Of a DNA stretch of 64,000 nt, positions 10,901-18,784 are shown in pieces. The position numbers and the translations under genes were made by a program. The notes under the pieces are model-generated. The model made no database searches. It was not told the DNA's origin and saw nothing but the letters and a program-made list of their open reading frames with translations. This DNA comes from Sphingobacteriaceae bacterium (GTDB lineage Bacteria; Bacteroidota; Bacteroidia; B-17B0; Aurantibacillaceae), in the NCBI GenBank assembly GCA_016709575.1, contig JADJMM010000012.1:1-64000 (forward strand), in the 5' to 3' direction. Each line of letters opens with the position of its first letter. Within the stretch, counting starts at the first letter, position 1.

Positions 10901-11029
10901 AGGTTGATTAAAATCAGGCATCAATTCATAACTCAAATTTTTATATCCTATAACTCCCAATAAGGTAAGTACGCTGAAAAGAACAATTATCAGCGATGGA
11001 CGTTTGATTGATATTTCTGTAATATTCAT
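7932..11029 (-). CDS. RND efflux transporter permease (AcrB/HAE1-type), one frameshift
   Basis: An inner-membrane proton-driven pump of about 1,030 residues once a single break near 10,500-10,540 is repaired. The N-terminal part has the TM1 region (MNITEISIKRPSLIIVLFSV) and porter motif YPGAEPNEVE. The larger part contains the TM4 region with GILVDDATVVLENIQRHL (the family's proton-relay aspartates), a second porter domain, and the C-terminal TM cluster with GLVVKNAILIVDF and GRMRPILMTT. It is the third pump component after TolC-type and HlyD-type genes directly upstream, so a complete tripartite system is encoded. Drug, solvent or other amphiphile efflux is typical of HAE1 pumps; the substrate cannot be read from sequence. 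Confidence 0.92.
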
Positions 11030-11041
11030 AATTCTAATATT

Positions 11042-12091
11042 TTATTTAACAGTTACATTCGCATTGTCAAATAGATTAATAAATCCATTTGTTACGATCA
11101 CATCACCTTCTTCTAATCCCTTTGATAAAATAGTTTTATTTTTTATTTTTTGTGCAATAGTTATGTTATGCAAAACAGCCTTTCCATTCTTTACTTTATA
11201 TACTTGTGGTTGACTTGACGATCCAACAATAGCAGAAGCCGGTATAATAATTCCGGTTTTTTGATTGTCACTTTTCAAATTTACTTTACCAAACATTCCT
11301 GATTTGATTTTAAAATCGGAAGTGTTATTTACAATAAACTGAACAGGAAAACTACTGCCCATATTGGCTTTACTACCTATCATTGTTGCTTTACCCGACA
11401 ATAGCACATCCGAATAAGCATCTGCATTAATCGAGAAGGTTTGATTTAATTGAAATGAACTCAAATCATTTTCAGAAACATTAACGGTAAATTTTAAAAC
11501 TGAAATATCTGTTATTTGAAGTAATGGAACACCCGGTGCAGCAAATGCTCCCTCTTCAGTAAGTTTAGCAGTAACCACTCCATTAAACGGTGCTTTGATG
11601 GTTGTTTTATTAATTTGTTCAAGTAAAGTTGCTCTTTGAACTTTTGCAGATTTTAAACCTAACTCTGCTTTTTCTAATTGAACCCCTTGTACAGCATCTG
11701 CATTCGCTAAAACAGTAAATCGTTTTACATCAGCTTCTAATCCTTCAACTTGAACCTCCGCTGATTGTAATTGCAATTTCAATAGTGAATTATCTAACTG
11801 AATTAATGATTGCCCCTTTGTTACAAAAGTTCCAACATCAACTAAAACATCATTTATCTTGCCCTGTATCTCAGCGCTAAGCTTAGTCTCTTTATTAGGT
11901 TCAAATGTTCCTGAATAAGCAAATTCAGCTCCTATTAATTCCGATTTGATTGTATCCACCTGAACATTAATTGCTTGCTCCTTATCATATTGATAAACTT
12001 TATCTTTTACGATTTCTTTATTACTTTTTAATTTTATGACTACAATTGCAATTAATGCCAATGGTATGATGATGTATAAAACCTTTTTCAT
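11042..12091 (-). CDS. RND efflux periplasmic adaptor (HlyD/AcrA-type membrane fusion protein)
   Basis: 349 residues, intact. An N-terminal anchor (IIIPLALIAIVVIKL) is followed by the lipoyl half-motif GKINDVLVDVGTFVTKGQ, a helical hairpin (LLKLQLQSAEVQVEGLEADV onward), the second lipoyl half with IKAPFNGVVTAKLTEEG, and beta-barrel and membrane-proximal domains with GMFGKVNLKSD and IIIPASAIVG. It bridges the permease and the outer-membrane channel. It lies 12 bases before the permease start and 24 after the channel gene, in one operon. Confidence 0.92.
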   Translation of the reverse strand: MKKVLYIIIPLALIAIVVIKLKSNKEIVKDKVYQYDKEQAINVQVDTIKSELIGAEFAYSGTFEPNKETKLSAEIQGKINDVLVDVGTFVTKGQSLIQLDNSLLKLQLQSAEVQVEGLEADVKRFTVLANADAVQGVQLEKAELGLKSAKVQRATLLEQINKTTIKAPFNGVVTAKLTEEGAFAAPGVPLLQITDISVLKFTVNVSENDLSSFQLNQTFSINADAYSDVLLSGKATMIGSKANMGSSFPVQFIVNNTSDFKIKSGMFGKVNLKSDNQKTGIIIPASAIVGSSSQPQVYKVKNGKAVLHNITIAQKIKNKTILSKGLEEGDVIVTNGFINLFDNANVTVK

Positions 12092-12115
12092 TATCTATTA
12101 TTTTTAATTATTAAT

Positions 12116-13450
12116 TTATTTCGTGTTTAAAATATTTCCTGATACTTTTTTTATTTCCAAGTCTGCCTTCATAACATCTACCAAGGCCGACAAATAATTT
12201 TGTTGAGCTTCCTTTTGTGTGTTATCAGAAAGTAAAACATCTGTTAATGAGGCAACACCCTCCTTTTGCTGAATAAGTGTTTTAGAATAAATTGTTTCTG
12301 CCAATGTCAATTGTGATTTAGCATTGAATAGATTAGAATTTGCAACTTCATATTGCATTTGTGCATTTTCTATCTGAACGTTTTGTTTATCATTTAATAA
12401 TTCTAATCGAGTTGTATTTTGTTTTATCTCTTCTCTCTTTTGAAAAACCTTATGTTCTATAGTAGTACCGGAGAACATCAGCCACGACATTTTTATTCCG
12501 GCAAATCCAATAGGGTACGTTTTAAAGAAATCATTTGTACCACTGTAGTTTCCAAATCCAGTAGTTCCATAAGTACCATAAAGTGAAAAAGAAGGTAAAT
12601 GTGAAAGTTTTAAAGTTTTTAATTCAGATTTTAAGAACTGTTCTTTCGTATTAAACAATAATATGTCAGAGCTTGGTTTGCTTGTATACCTTACTAATTC
12701 TGACGATGTGCTAAATGTTTCTTCAATTGTAATTGGTCGGGATGGTGTTATGCCCAATTGAAGTTTTAATAAATTTATGATTTGTTGGTACTGTGCATTA
12801 GCCTTGCTTAACTGTGTATTTAGCTGACTTTGCTGAAGTTTAATTTTATCTACATCTGTACCCTTTGCCATTTGTTGTGAGTAAAGCAATTGAATATTGC
12901 TAAGTAGTTTTTCGCTATTACTTAATCCGTTTTTGATAAACACAATCTGATTTGATACTAACTGTGCATTGTAATACAAATTTGAAACATCAAATACCAC
13001 TTGCTCCTCGGTTTGTTGAAACTGTATTTGATTTAATTCTTTTGCTCTTTTTGAAATCGTAATTGCTCCAATAGCTTGAGGGTTGTATAAAGGCACATCA
13101 AGAGTTAGGTTTGCATTTAAATTATGTGGGACACCAAATTGAGCCTCTTTGTAAACGCCAGCCGGTCCGCCAAAAACAGATGCAGGGAGTAATTGATACG
13201 GAAGATCAGTGTAATACCGATAATCCACATTGCCATACAATTTGGGAACTAAACCACCTTTTGCTTCCTTGTTTCTTTCATTGGCAATCTCAATATCGCC
13301 TTGTGCTATTTTCAACGTTTTATTATGCACTAATGCTGTATCAATACATTGCTTTAGTGACCAATTTTGAGCCTCGGAATTGGTTGTAAAAATTAAAATG
13401 GTGAGAACCTTTAATAATTTCAATTTTAATAAGTGAGTATTTACTAACAT
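12116..13450 (-). CDS. TolC-type outer-membrane efflux protein
   Basis: Start chosen at 13450 (MLVNTHLLKLKLLKVLTILI), which gives a normal signal peptide ending NSEAQN; the longer frame upstream to 13513 adds a charged, unlikely leader that overlaps the cupin gene. About 444 residues with the two repeats of outer-membrane efflux proteins: WSLKQCIDTALVHNKTLKIA at the mature start and long coiled-coil helices (QQSQLNTQLSKANAQYQQ and TRLELLNDKQNVQIENAQ). It forms the outer-membrane channel of the pump whose adaptor and permease follow. Confidence 0.9.
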   Translation of the reverse strand: MLVNTHLLKLKLLKVLTILIFTTNSEAQNWSLKQCIDTALVHNKTLKIAQGDIEIANERNKEAKGGLVPKLYGNVDYRYYTDLPYQLLPASVFGGPAGVYKEAQFGVPHNLNANLTLDVPLYNPQAIGAITISKRAKELNQIQFQQTEEQVVFDVSNLYYNAQLVSNQIVFIKNGLSNSEKLLSNIQLLYSQQMAKGTDVDKIKLQQSQLNTQLSKANAQYQQIINLLKLQLGITPSRPITIEETFSTSSELVRYTSKPSSDILLFNTKEQFLKSELKTLKLSHLPSFSLYGTYGTTGFGNYSGTNDFFKTYPIGFAGIKMSWLMFSGTTIEHKVFQKREEIKQNTTRLELLNDKQNVQIENAQMQYEVANSNLFNAKSQLTLAETIYSKTLIQQKEGVASLTDVLLSDNTQKEAQQNYLSALVDVMKADLEIKKVSGNILNTK

Positions 13451-13467
13451 AACTAGGCAAATTTTTT

Positions 13468-13755
13468 TTATTTGATTAATAGTAATTGAGTGTCTTCTAT
13501 TCCTTCTACCCAATGTTTTACGTTTGGCTCAATGTTAACCATGTCGCCACTTGAAAGATTTTCTGTTACACCATTTTCATTTTTAAAAACTACATTGCCA
13601 TTAATACAAATGAGTAATGCAGGAACAGTTGTTATATGTTCTTTTAATGTGCCGTTTGCTTTGATTTGTAAAGCAGTTACATTTCCTTCAGTTGTAGAAA
13701 ATAATTTCTTTGCGCTGACAGGCTTTTCTTCGGTGTGGAATGATTTTATGTTCAT
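13468..13755 (-). CDS. small cupin-domain protein
   Basis: 95 residues forming a single cupin barrel. The second half has the typical turn GDMVNIEPNVKHWVEG; the first motif (LKEHITTVPALLICINGNV) keeps one histidine, with a second in KHW. No signal peptide, so cytoplasmic. In the family such proteins bind metal and small ligands or act as enzymes; no reaction can be assigned. It sits between the cytochrome-like gene and the efflux channel in the same operon. Confidence 0.75.
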   Translation of the reverse strand: MNIKSFHTEEKPVSAKKLFSTTEGNVTALQIKANGTLKEHITTVPALLICINGNVVFKNENGVTENLSSGDMVNIEPNVKHWVEGIEDTQLLLIK

Positions 13756-13760
13756 GATTT

Positions 13761-14232
13761 CTATTTTAAATCGGTACTTGATTTTTCATTTAGCGAATCC
13801 CATTTATTATACCAGATATCACTTGATACATCATTATCAAACAAATAACTAGCGATTACTTTTACTTCTTCTTCCTTGAAATTTTGTTTTGGCATTAAAC
13901 TAAAATTCCTGACCGCTCCTGGCATAATTGACAATTCTTCAGAAGGGTTTTGTACAAATTTCCAAATGGCGTTTACAAATTCAACCTTAGTAATAGAATC
14001 TGAAAGATAATGCTCTCTTACCTTAAAAATTGGAGGAGCTAAACGGTTATCAATTTCCAAATCAGGATTATGACAACTAAAACATTTATTATTTATCAAT
14101 TTAAGTGTGTCAATTTCCTTCCACTAAAGAGAATCAGATGTTTGTTACCTTTTGATTTTGTGATTTATTATCGCAACTGGATAAGCATAGGCTAAAACAA
14201 ATAGCAAATAAAGTAAGGCATACTGTTTTCAT
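13761..14232 (-). CDS. lipoprotein with a c-type heme-binding motif, frameshifted
   Basis: ATG at 14232 gives a lipoprotein signal with lipobox LSSC (residues about 17-20). After a break near 14135 (and one in-frame TAG near 14125) the frame continues with WKEIDTLKLINNKCFSCHN. CFSCH is a CxxCH heme-attachment motif, and a candidate distal ligand methionine lies in LMPKQNF, as in small mono-heme cytochromes or heme-binding domains of Bacteroidota. Joined length is about 157. It would sit in the periplasm attached to a membrane. Its place inside an efflux operon is unusual and its role is unknown. Confidence 0.65.
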
Positions 14233-14233
14233 T

Positions 14234-14716
14234 TTACTCAAAATATATATTGAATGTTTTATAGGAAGCCACTATTTCTTGTAAGGTGTGCAATGCCTCA
14301 TCGTTATTTTTTGATTTATTCAGTTTGTCTACCATGTCAATGTATGGTAGCAACCATTTATGTAATTCGTCATGCGCTTTTCCTTCCATAGTACAATTAG
14401 AAGTTAATAGATCAATATTTTTCTGCAAGCTAGCTCCAAGTTTATTGAAATCATTTAATTCCATGTTTTTAGCTTCAGCTAAACGATTAATATCTGACTC
14501 CATATTTCTAATATGTTTCATCATATCTGGAACAACTTGCCATTTAGCTCCGTTATTAAATTCAATGGAGTCACTCTCATCGTGGTGATGTGTAATCTCC
14601 TCTGTTACTTCTGATTGTTGACTTTGCAAAGTTTCACTATTATCTTTTACTGAACTATTACAACCATAAATAATACCCATGAGAATCACAGTTGATATTG
14701 CCAAATACTTTTTCAT
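14234..14716 (-). CDS. hypothetical lipoprotein
   Basis: The start at 14716 (MKKYLAISTVILMGIIYGCN) gives a standard lipoprotein signal with the cysteine at residue 19. The mature part has a His/acid patch (EEITHHHDESD) and then a helical domain with a lone cysteine (LLTSNCTMEGKAHDELHKW). Length 160. The ATG overlaps the stop of the preceding membrane-protein gene as TAATG, so translation is probably coupled. The His-rich patch and the CxMEGKAH segment could bind metal; this is a guess from composition. I do not recognise the family with certainty. Confidence 0.7.
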   Translation of the reverse strand: MKKYLAISTVILMGIIYGCNSSVKDNSETLQSQQSEVTEEITHHHDESDSIEFNNGAKWQVVPDMMKHIRNMESDINRLAEAKNMELNDFNKLGASLQKNIDLLTSNCTMEGKAHDELHKWLLPYIDMVDKLNKSKNNDEALHTLQEIVASYKTFNIYFE

Positions 14717-15102
14717 TATGCTGTTTTTTTTGTTATAAAATACCATGATATACCTGCAAATGCTCCCGTAATGGCAATACGTGATAACATAGCTTTAATA
14801 GTTTTTTGCTCATAAATTCCACCTGAATTTGCATGAATTAAAAAACCAATAAAACTCACAATTAGAATTGTTGTTGTAATTAAAAGTAGTTTTGTTGCCC
14901 ACTTTTTTCAGTAAATAAGCCATATGCAGCAAGCAGATATAGAAAGCTGCAATGAAATTAGAAATCACTACAAATAATACATAATTACCTTCCTTCTCTC
15001 TTATCCCAAATAAATCAAAGATCACAGATGTACTCATAAAAAGAGTAATTAATGCAAATAAAGTAATTATCTGCCGAAATTTTTAAAATAATTGTTTTCA
15101 TG
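14716..15102 (-). CDS. small integral membrane protein, frameshifted
   Basis: ATG at 15102 starts MKTIILKIS. With one base corrected near 15070 and another in an A run near 14905, the frame gives about 128 residues with four hydrophobic segments: LFALITLFMSTSVIFDLFGI, VLFVVISNFIAAFYICLLHM, LLLITTTILIVSFIGFLIHA and AIGAFAGISWYF-like end (ITGAFAGISWYF). The stop TAA shares a base with the ATG of the lipoprotein. No family recognised. It follows the TetR regulator in the operon. Confidence 0.6.
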
Positions 15103-15105
15103 TTT

Positions 15106-15708
15106 TTATTTTGTTTCTATCATTTTTAATATTCCGCTCAATACTTTATTGCCATCTTTAATTAAATCTGAATTATGACCCGATAGTTTCCATTTAAGTA
15201 CCGTAATACGCATACCTCCCATGATAATGGTTGTTGTTATTGAAACGCCCACAATCTTACTAAAAGAGTCATTTGCCTGACCCTTCTTTACTATATCTTC
15301 GATATGATTCTGCATTAATTCCATCATAGATGAAACAGTAGATGATAGCTCTTTATTGAACTGAAAAATACCTTCAGAAAAAATTACACTAACCACCGAA
15401 GGTTTTTTTACAAATGTTTTTAATTGCGAATCAAAAAGATCTTTCAAAAGTTCTGATGGGCTGCGATCTTTATTAGAAAGAATTAAACCAAGCCTTTCTT
15501 TCATTTCTTCAATAAAATAAGTTAGTAAGCCTAGTAAAATTTCATTTTTGCTTTTAAAATGACGATATAATGCAGCTTCTGATAAATTTAAATCAGCTGC
15601 GAGGGTTTTAATCGTTAAATCCTGAATGCCATGCTCATCAATTCTTTTGGTAGCGGCTTCAATGATTTCAATTTGTCTTTCTGTGAATTTATTATTGTTC
15701 ATTTTCAA
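15106..15708 (-). CDS. TetR/AcrR family transcriptional regulator
   Basis: 200 residues, intact. The N-terminal helix-turn-helix is clear: IEIIEAATKRIDEHGIQDLT, then AADLNLSEAALYRHFKSKNE, the TetR recognition-helix signature. The C-terminal ligand/dimer domain is helical and divergent. It is the second gene of the efflux operon. A perfect inverted repeat (16121-16136) lies just before the first gene, which fits autorepression relieved by a pump substrate. The regulator-operator pairing is inferred from position and symmetry. Confidence 0.9.
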   Translation of the reverse strand: MKMNNNKFTERQIEIIEAATKRIDEHGIQDLTIKTLAADLNLSEAALYRHFKSKNEILLGLLTYFIEEMKERLGLILSNKDRSPSELLKDLFDSQLKTFVKKPSVVSVIFSEGIFQFNKELSSTVSSMMELMQNHIEDIVKKGQANDSFSKIVGVSITTTIIMGGMRITVLKWKLSGHNSDLIKDGNKVLSGILKMIETK

Positions 15709-15716
15709 TTTTCATT

Positions 15717-16106
15717 TTATAAAAGGATATTCCTAACCAAATTAACAGACACTGTCATGCTAATTGCACCAATAAGAACAAAAACAGGTGGTGCGCCAAA
15801 GTATACTTCTAATAATATTCCTATTGGCATTAATAAGCCTATTAAGCCTAACCAAGAAATTACCGTTGTGTTTTTAAGTTGATTTTTAAAGTGTAATAGC
15901 AAGTAGCCTATTAAAATATTTAAGAATGCAAATAAATTACCGTGTACGTGAGCTAATCTAGTTTCAAAATGCTTACCAATTGAATAAGAATTAATCCACT
16001 CTTCCTTACCTGGAGCGAAGTCTCTTAAATAAATAAGTATAAAGCCGTATGCCATAAACAATCCCATTACTAGAAATCCGATAGCTATGTTATTTTTTCC
16101 TTTCAT
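15717..16106 (-). CDS. four-helix membrane protein, first gene of the TetR/efflux operon
   Basis: The start at 16106 (MKGKNNIAIGFLVMG) is preferred: the frame stays open further upstream, but that part translates the operator and the end of the FmdE-like gene. 129 residues with four hydrophobic helices and a loop rich in histidine, FETRLAHVHGNLFAFLNIL, with an acidic/aromatic GILLEVYFGAP near the end. Not assigned to a family. The His-x-His-Gly at the head of a helix could bind heme or metal. It starts 15 bases downstream of the operator and is followed nine bases later by tetR. Confidence 0.65.
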   Translation of the reverse strand: MKGKNNIAIGFLVMGLFMAYGFILIYLRDFAPGKEEWINSYSIGKHFETRLAHVHGNLFAFLNILIGYLLLHFKNQLKNTTVISWLGLIGLLMPIGILLEVYFGAPPVFVLIGAISMTVSVNLVRNILL

Positions 16107-16494
16107 AATTTTTAATGTTAGTAAGTATTCACTTACAATAAACTGATACTTGATGCTATCAGAAACATAATAGGTGTTGTACTGGTATCTTGCTCCTGTC
16201 ATAAAAATGGCAATATCAGTTAAACGGGAAAGGTTTACTCACTATTCTATTGTTGGTTCTATCGATTATACTATCGGGATACAATTTGTAAAGCCCTTCT
16301 TTTAATCCTAAAAAGCCTACTACCAAACCATCACATAAATGCCCATGTAATTTAACAGCATCGTTTAACGTAATAGTTTGTACGTTTTGTAATCTGCCTT
16401 TAGAAAAGTCAGTATCTAAAACTTTAATGGAAGGGTTTTGAGCCAACAAAAGATTCGCAATTAAAGTAAGTAGTATTAAGTTAAACCATTTCAT
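16107..16494 (-). pseudogene. FmdE-like protein, truncated at its 3' end
   Basis: ATG at 16494 overlaps the ArsG stop region (TAATG after one-base correction). A signal peptide ends LLLAQN. The FmdE-type core motif LHGHLCDGLVVGFLG is present, then RTNNRIVSKP and, one frameshift later (about 16225), LTDIAIFMTGARYQYNTYYV. Family members of this type run to roughly 200-230 residues; here the similarity I can recognise stops after SDSIKYQFIV (about residue 120), and the frame runs into the TetR operator and the next gene. The C-terminal half is missing from the window. In the family the Cys/His motif binds a metal; function outside methanogens is unclear. Confidence 0.65.
16121..16136. promoter_or_regulatory. 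candidate TetR operator
   Basis: GTAAGT-ATTC-ACTTAC is a perfect inverted repeat with six-base arms. It lies 15 bases before the chosen start of the first gene of the efflux operon, whose second gene is a TetR repressor. Confidence 0.6.
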
Positions 16495-17202
16495 TACTCG
16501 ATCTTTTAAATAAATTAAGATATAGTACAATCCTGTTAAAACAAACAATAGTCCTGCAATGATTCGCATTACCTTTTCTGTTTTCTGAATGGCTTTAAAA
16601 TATTTTCCTAATTGCGAAATACTAAAAGCTATAACACCTGTAAAGAACATTACTAATGTACCTGCTCCGAGAGCGTAAAACAAGGGATACATTATTCCTG
16701 CACCACTTTTGATACTCATTGGGATTAATGCGCCAAAGTATAATGCTCCACTATACGGACAAAAAGCCATTGCGAATAATGCACCCAATAAAAACGCACC
16801 AAGCAATCCTTTCTCTTTAAACTTATCACTCCACTTTTCTGTGAAGTTTCCTTTTCCTAAAAAATTAAGTTTAATCACATTCAGCATCACCAAACCTACA
16901 AGAACCATAATCGGTCCGACATACTTTTCTCCATTACCTTGGAAAATTAGCTACATGAAATTTGCTTGCACCGAAAGTGATAATAAGAGCAATGCTTGTA
17001 TAAGTAAAGCTATTCCTAAAGTGAAAGCAAACCACTCATAAAACCTTTTTCTTCCTTCAGAGTTATTCTTTGAAATAAAAGCTATTGCGGTAATATTTGT
17101 GGCTAAAGGGCAAGGACTAATTGCTGTAAGTATCCCTAACAGTAAGGCAGAAACTAAAGGAAAGTTGCTGCTATTCATCCATTGGTAAAGTGTCTCGGTC
17201 AT
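16494..17202 (-). CDS. arsG: ArsG-family transporter (CcdA-like membrane protein), frameshifted
   Basis: ATG at 17202 overlaps the ArsF stop (TAATG). The N-terminal part has the hallmark first helix LLLGILTAISPCPLATNITA with its CP motif and FISKNNSEGRKRF. After a break near 16,940 the second half has MVLVGLVMLNVIKLNFLGKG, FAMAFCPYSGALYFGALIP and VLTGLYYILIYL. This pattern is that of the ArsG family, a CcdA/DsbD-like six-helix protein which in Shewanella effluxes aromatic aminoarsenicals. The sequence reads through into the next gene because of an extra A near 16,505; removing it gives a stop overlapping the next ATG. The substrate here is unverified. Confidence 0.8.
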
Positions 17203-17650
17203 TATTTCAGAGCAGCGTCTATCATGGTTTTTAACTCGGAAATAAATACTTCGTTATCATTAGCTTTTCAAATGCAAATCACTCCAGTCGATAATACTGT
17301 CTTTTCCATTCACTACTTGTTGATCATTAATCGGATTTCGGTAGCTTGAAATTTCTCCGCTAACTTTTCATTTTTTTCATCATCCACATCAATGATTGAA
17401 AACACTATGCTGCTATCTTTTAACTGCGAAGCAAAATATTTATCTAATGCAGTTTTAGTATTAGCTTTCATGTTTTTGCACGTTTCACATTGGCAGGTTC
17501 AGCGAAAACAATATACTTCCTAAACGATTTTTGTTTTGCAACGGAAGTTGTTGTTTCAAGCTTAGCAGTTTCATTCTCTACTTTTAGAGCAGAGTTGCGG
17601 GCTGTAAATAGCCCTGTGGCAAGTGTAAGTACTAATATTAACTGTTTCAT
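17202..17650 (-). CDS. arsF: ArsF-like thioredoxin-fold protein, frameshifted
   Basis: A signal peptide starts at 17650 (MKQLILVLTLATGLFTARNS). After a break near 17,520 the frame shows TCQCETCKNMKANTKTALDK, a CxCxxC redox-type motif, and after another break near 17,475-17,320 IIDVDDEKNEKLAEKFQ and FISELKTMIDAALK, ending at the ArsG start. This order of motifs and the position directly before ArsG match the ArsF family, reported with ArsE to reduce nitrophenyl-arsenicals in Shewanella. Length about 149. At least three indels and one in-frame TGA leave details uncertain. Periplasmic location is likely. Confidence 0.7.
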
Positions 17651-18084
17651 TAGTTGGCGTATTTTAAAATTAAACCTATTTGTCCTGCGTGGTATGCACT
17701 AGTACGAAATGATACGAGATAAAGCCTCTGCTTTTGTTACTGGTAAATTAAGCAGTTGTAACATTGCCTTGCCAATCAGCATCTGTTTGCTTTAAGATTG
17801 CCTGTTCTAAAGCAGATGCAGATTCTTTAGCAATTCAAGTTCTGCATTAAGGTTTGTAAATTTCCCTGTCGTGGATTATTTTTCCAACGGGTGACTTTAT
17901 TACTCTGATATCAATCCAAATACATTCTTAGCAAACAAACGTTCTACTTCAACTGTACCTTGCATTAAAACCAATAGAGAGTTTGATTTGGGATGTAATT
18001 TTTACGAGATCAGACTCTTTAATATTGGAAGTTGATTGGTTAAACGGGTTCTTCACTTTTAGACATTTGTAATAGCTCATTCAT
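17650..18084 (-). CDS. DinB-like four-helix protein, heavily frameshifted
   Basis: The frame opens at 18084 (MNELLQMSKSEEP), overlapping the stop of the rhodanese gene, and ends at a TAA that shares a base with the ArsF ATG. Between them, pieces in different frames read VQGTVEVERLFAKNVFG-like, RWKNNPRQGNLQTLNAELEL, LPVTKAEALSRIIS and a final YHAGQIGLILKYAN-like segment, the ending typical of DinB/YfiT-type metal-binding bundles. At least five indels are needed. Members bind metal with three histidines and often act as thiol transferases; that would suit a thiol/metalloid operon. Call rests mostly on the C-terminal motif and context. Confidence 0.5.
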
Positions 18085-18689
18085 GTGTCATAGTCTTATT
18101 TTTTATCATAGGAGTTTTACAAGTACCATCGGGTTACAATCCTTACTGTTTGGGTTTTGCACAAAAGGATTTCTTATAACCAGGTTTTTGTATGTGCCAT
18201 CAGGGTTACAATCTTTACTGTTTGGATTTTCGCAACAAGCTTTCTTTTCGCCACCTGCAAGTGTTGGTAAACCTTTCTCACTCCAAGCATCCATTCCACC
18301 TTCCATGTTAGCTACGTTTTCATATCCCTTTCCTTTTAATAATTCATACGCTTGAGAACTTCTTCCACCCTTTTTACAAACAACAATTACTTGTTTCTTT
18401 TGGTACTTCTGCTAATCTTGATTCTAATTCTCTAACGGAATATTTTGACATCCTTTACATCATAAGCCAATTCTGCTAATTCATCCGGTTCTCTAACATC
18501 AATAATTAAAGCGCCCTCTTACTCAAAGCCAAGGCTTAGCCACAGTGATGTCAGCTTTAGGGCTTTAAAATTGGTTGAAGTAGAATCCTTTTTATTGGCT
18601 TCTGCGTTGGCAGTTTCAGTTTGATTGTTATTACAAGCAGCAAAAAATATACTTGCTACGGCTGAAAGAATTAGAATTGTTTTTTTCAT
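18077..18689 (-). CDS. rhodanese-domain lipoprotein with Cys-rich tail, frameshifted
   Basis: ATG at 18689 gives a lipoprotein signal (MKKTILILSAVASIFFAAC). A rhodanese domain follows in pieces: GALIIDVREPDELAELAYDV, the active-site loop VCKKGGRSSQAYELL, and MEGGMDAWSEKGLPT. The tail is unusual: ACCENPNSKDCNPDGTYK and a second NPNSKDCNPDGTCKTP copy (one base missing), a tandem repeat with cysteines. Rhodaneses move sulfane sulfur to a thiol acceptor; the extra cysteines may bind metal or metalloid. It is a paralogue of the rhodanese at 19672-20153 but is placed outside the inner membrane. Breaks near 18,525, 18,455, 18,395 and 18,130. Confidence 0.75.
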
Positions 18690-18697
18690 ACTTTGTT

Positions 18698-18784
18698 TTA
18701 AAAGATTAAATTGAATACATATCCTGAAATGATTATACATGCTGTTACTACTCCGAAGAATATTAAAAGCATTTTTGTTGTCAT
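18698..18784 (-). CDS. 28-residue membrane protein in the ars-like operon
   Basis: ATG at 18784 shares a base with the permease stop (TAATG), and TAA is at 18698-18700, nine bases before the rhodanese start. The product is a single hydrophobic helix (MLLIFFGVVTACIIISGYVF in the middle) with almost no soluble part. The exact TAATG coupling, the same as at three other junctions of this operon, argues that it is a real gene. It may be a subunit or partner of the permease. No family known to me. Confidence 0.6.
   Translation of the reverse strand: MTTKMLLIFFGVVTACIIISGYVFNLIF

Noticed and set aside
18106..18306. 66-residue frame as an independent Cys-rich protein
   Set aside because: It is the C-terminal part of the rhodanese lipoprotein separated by one-base errors.
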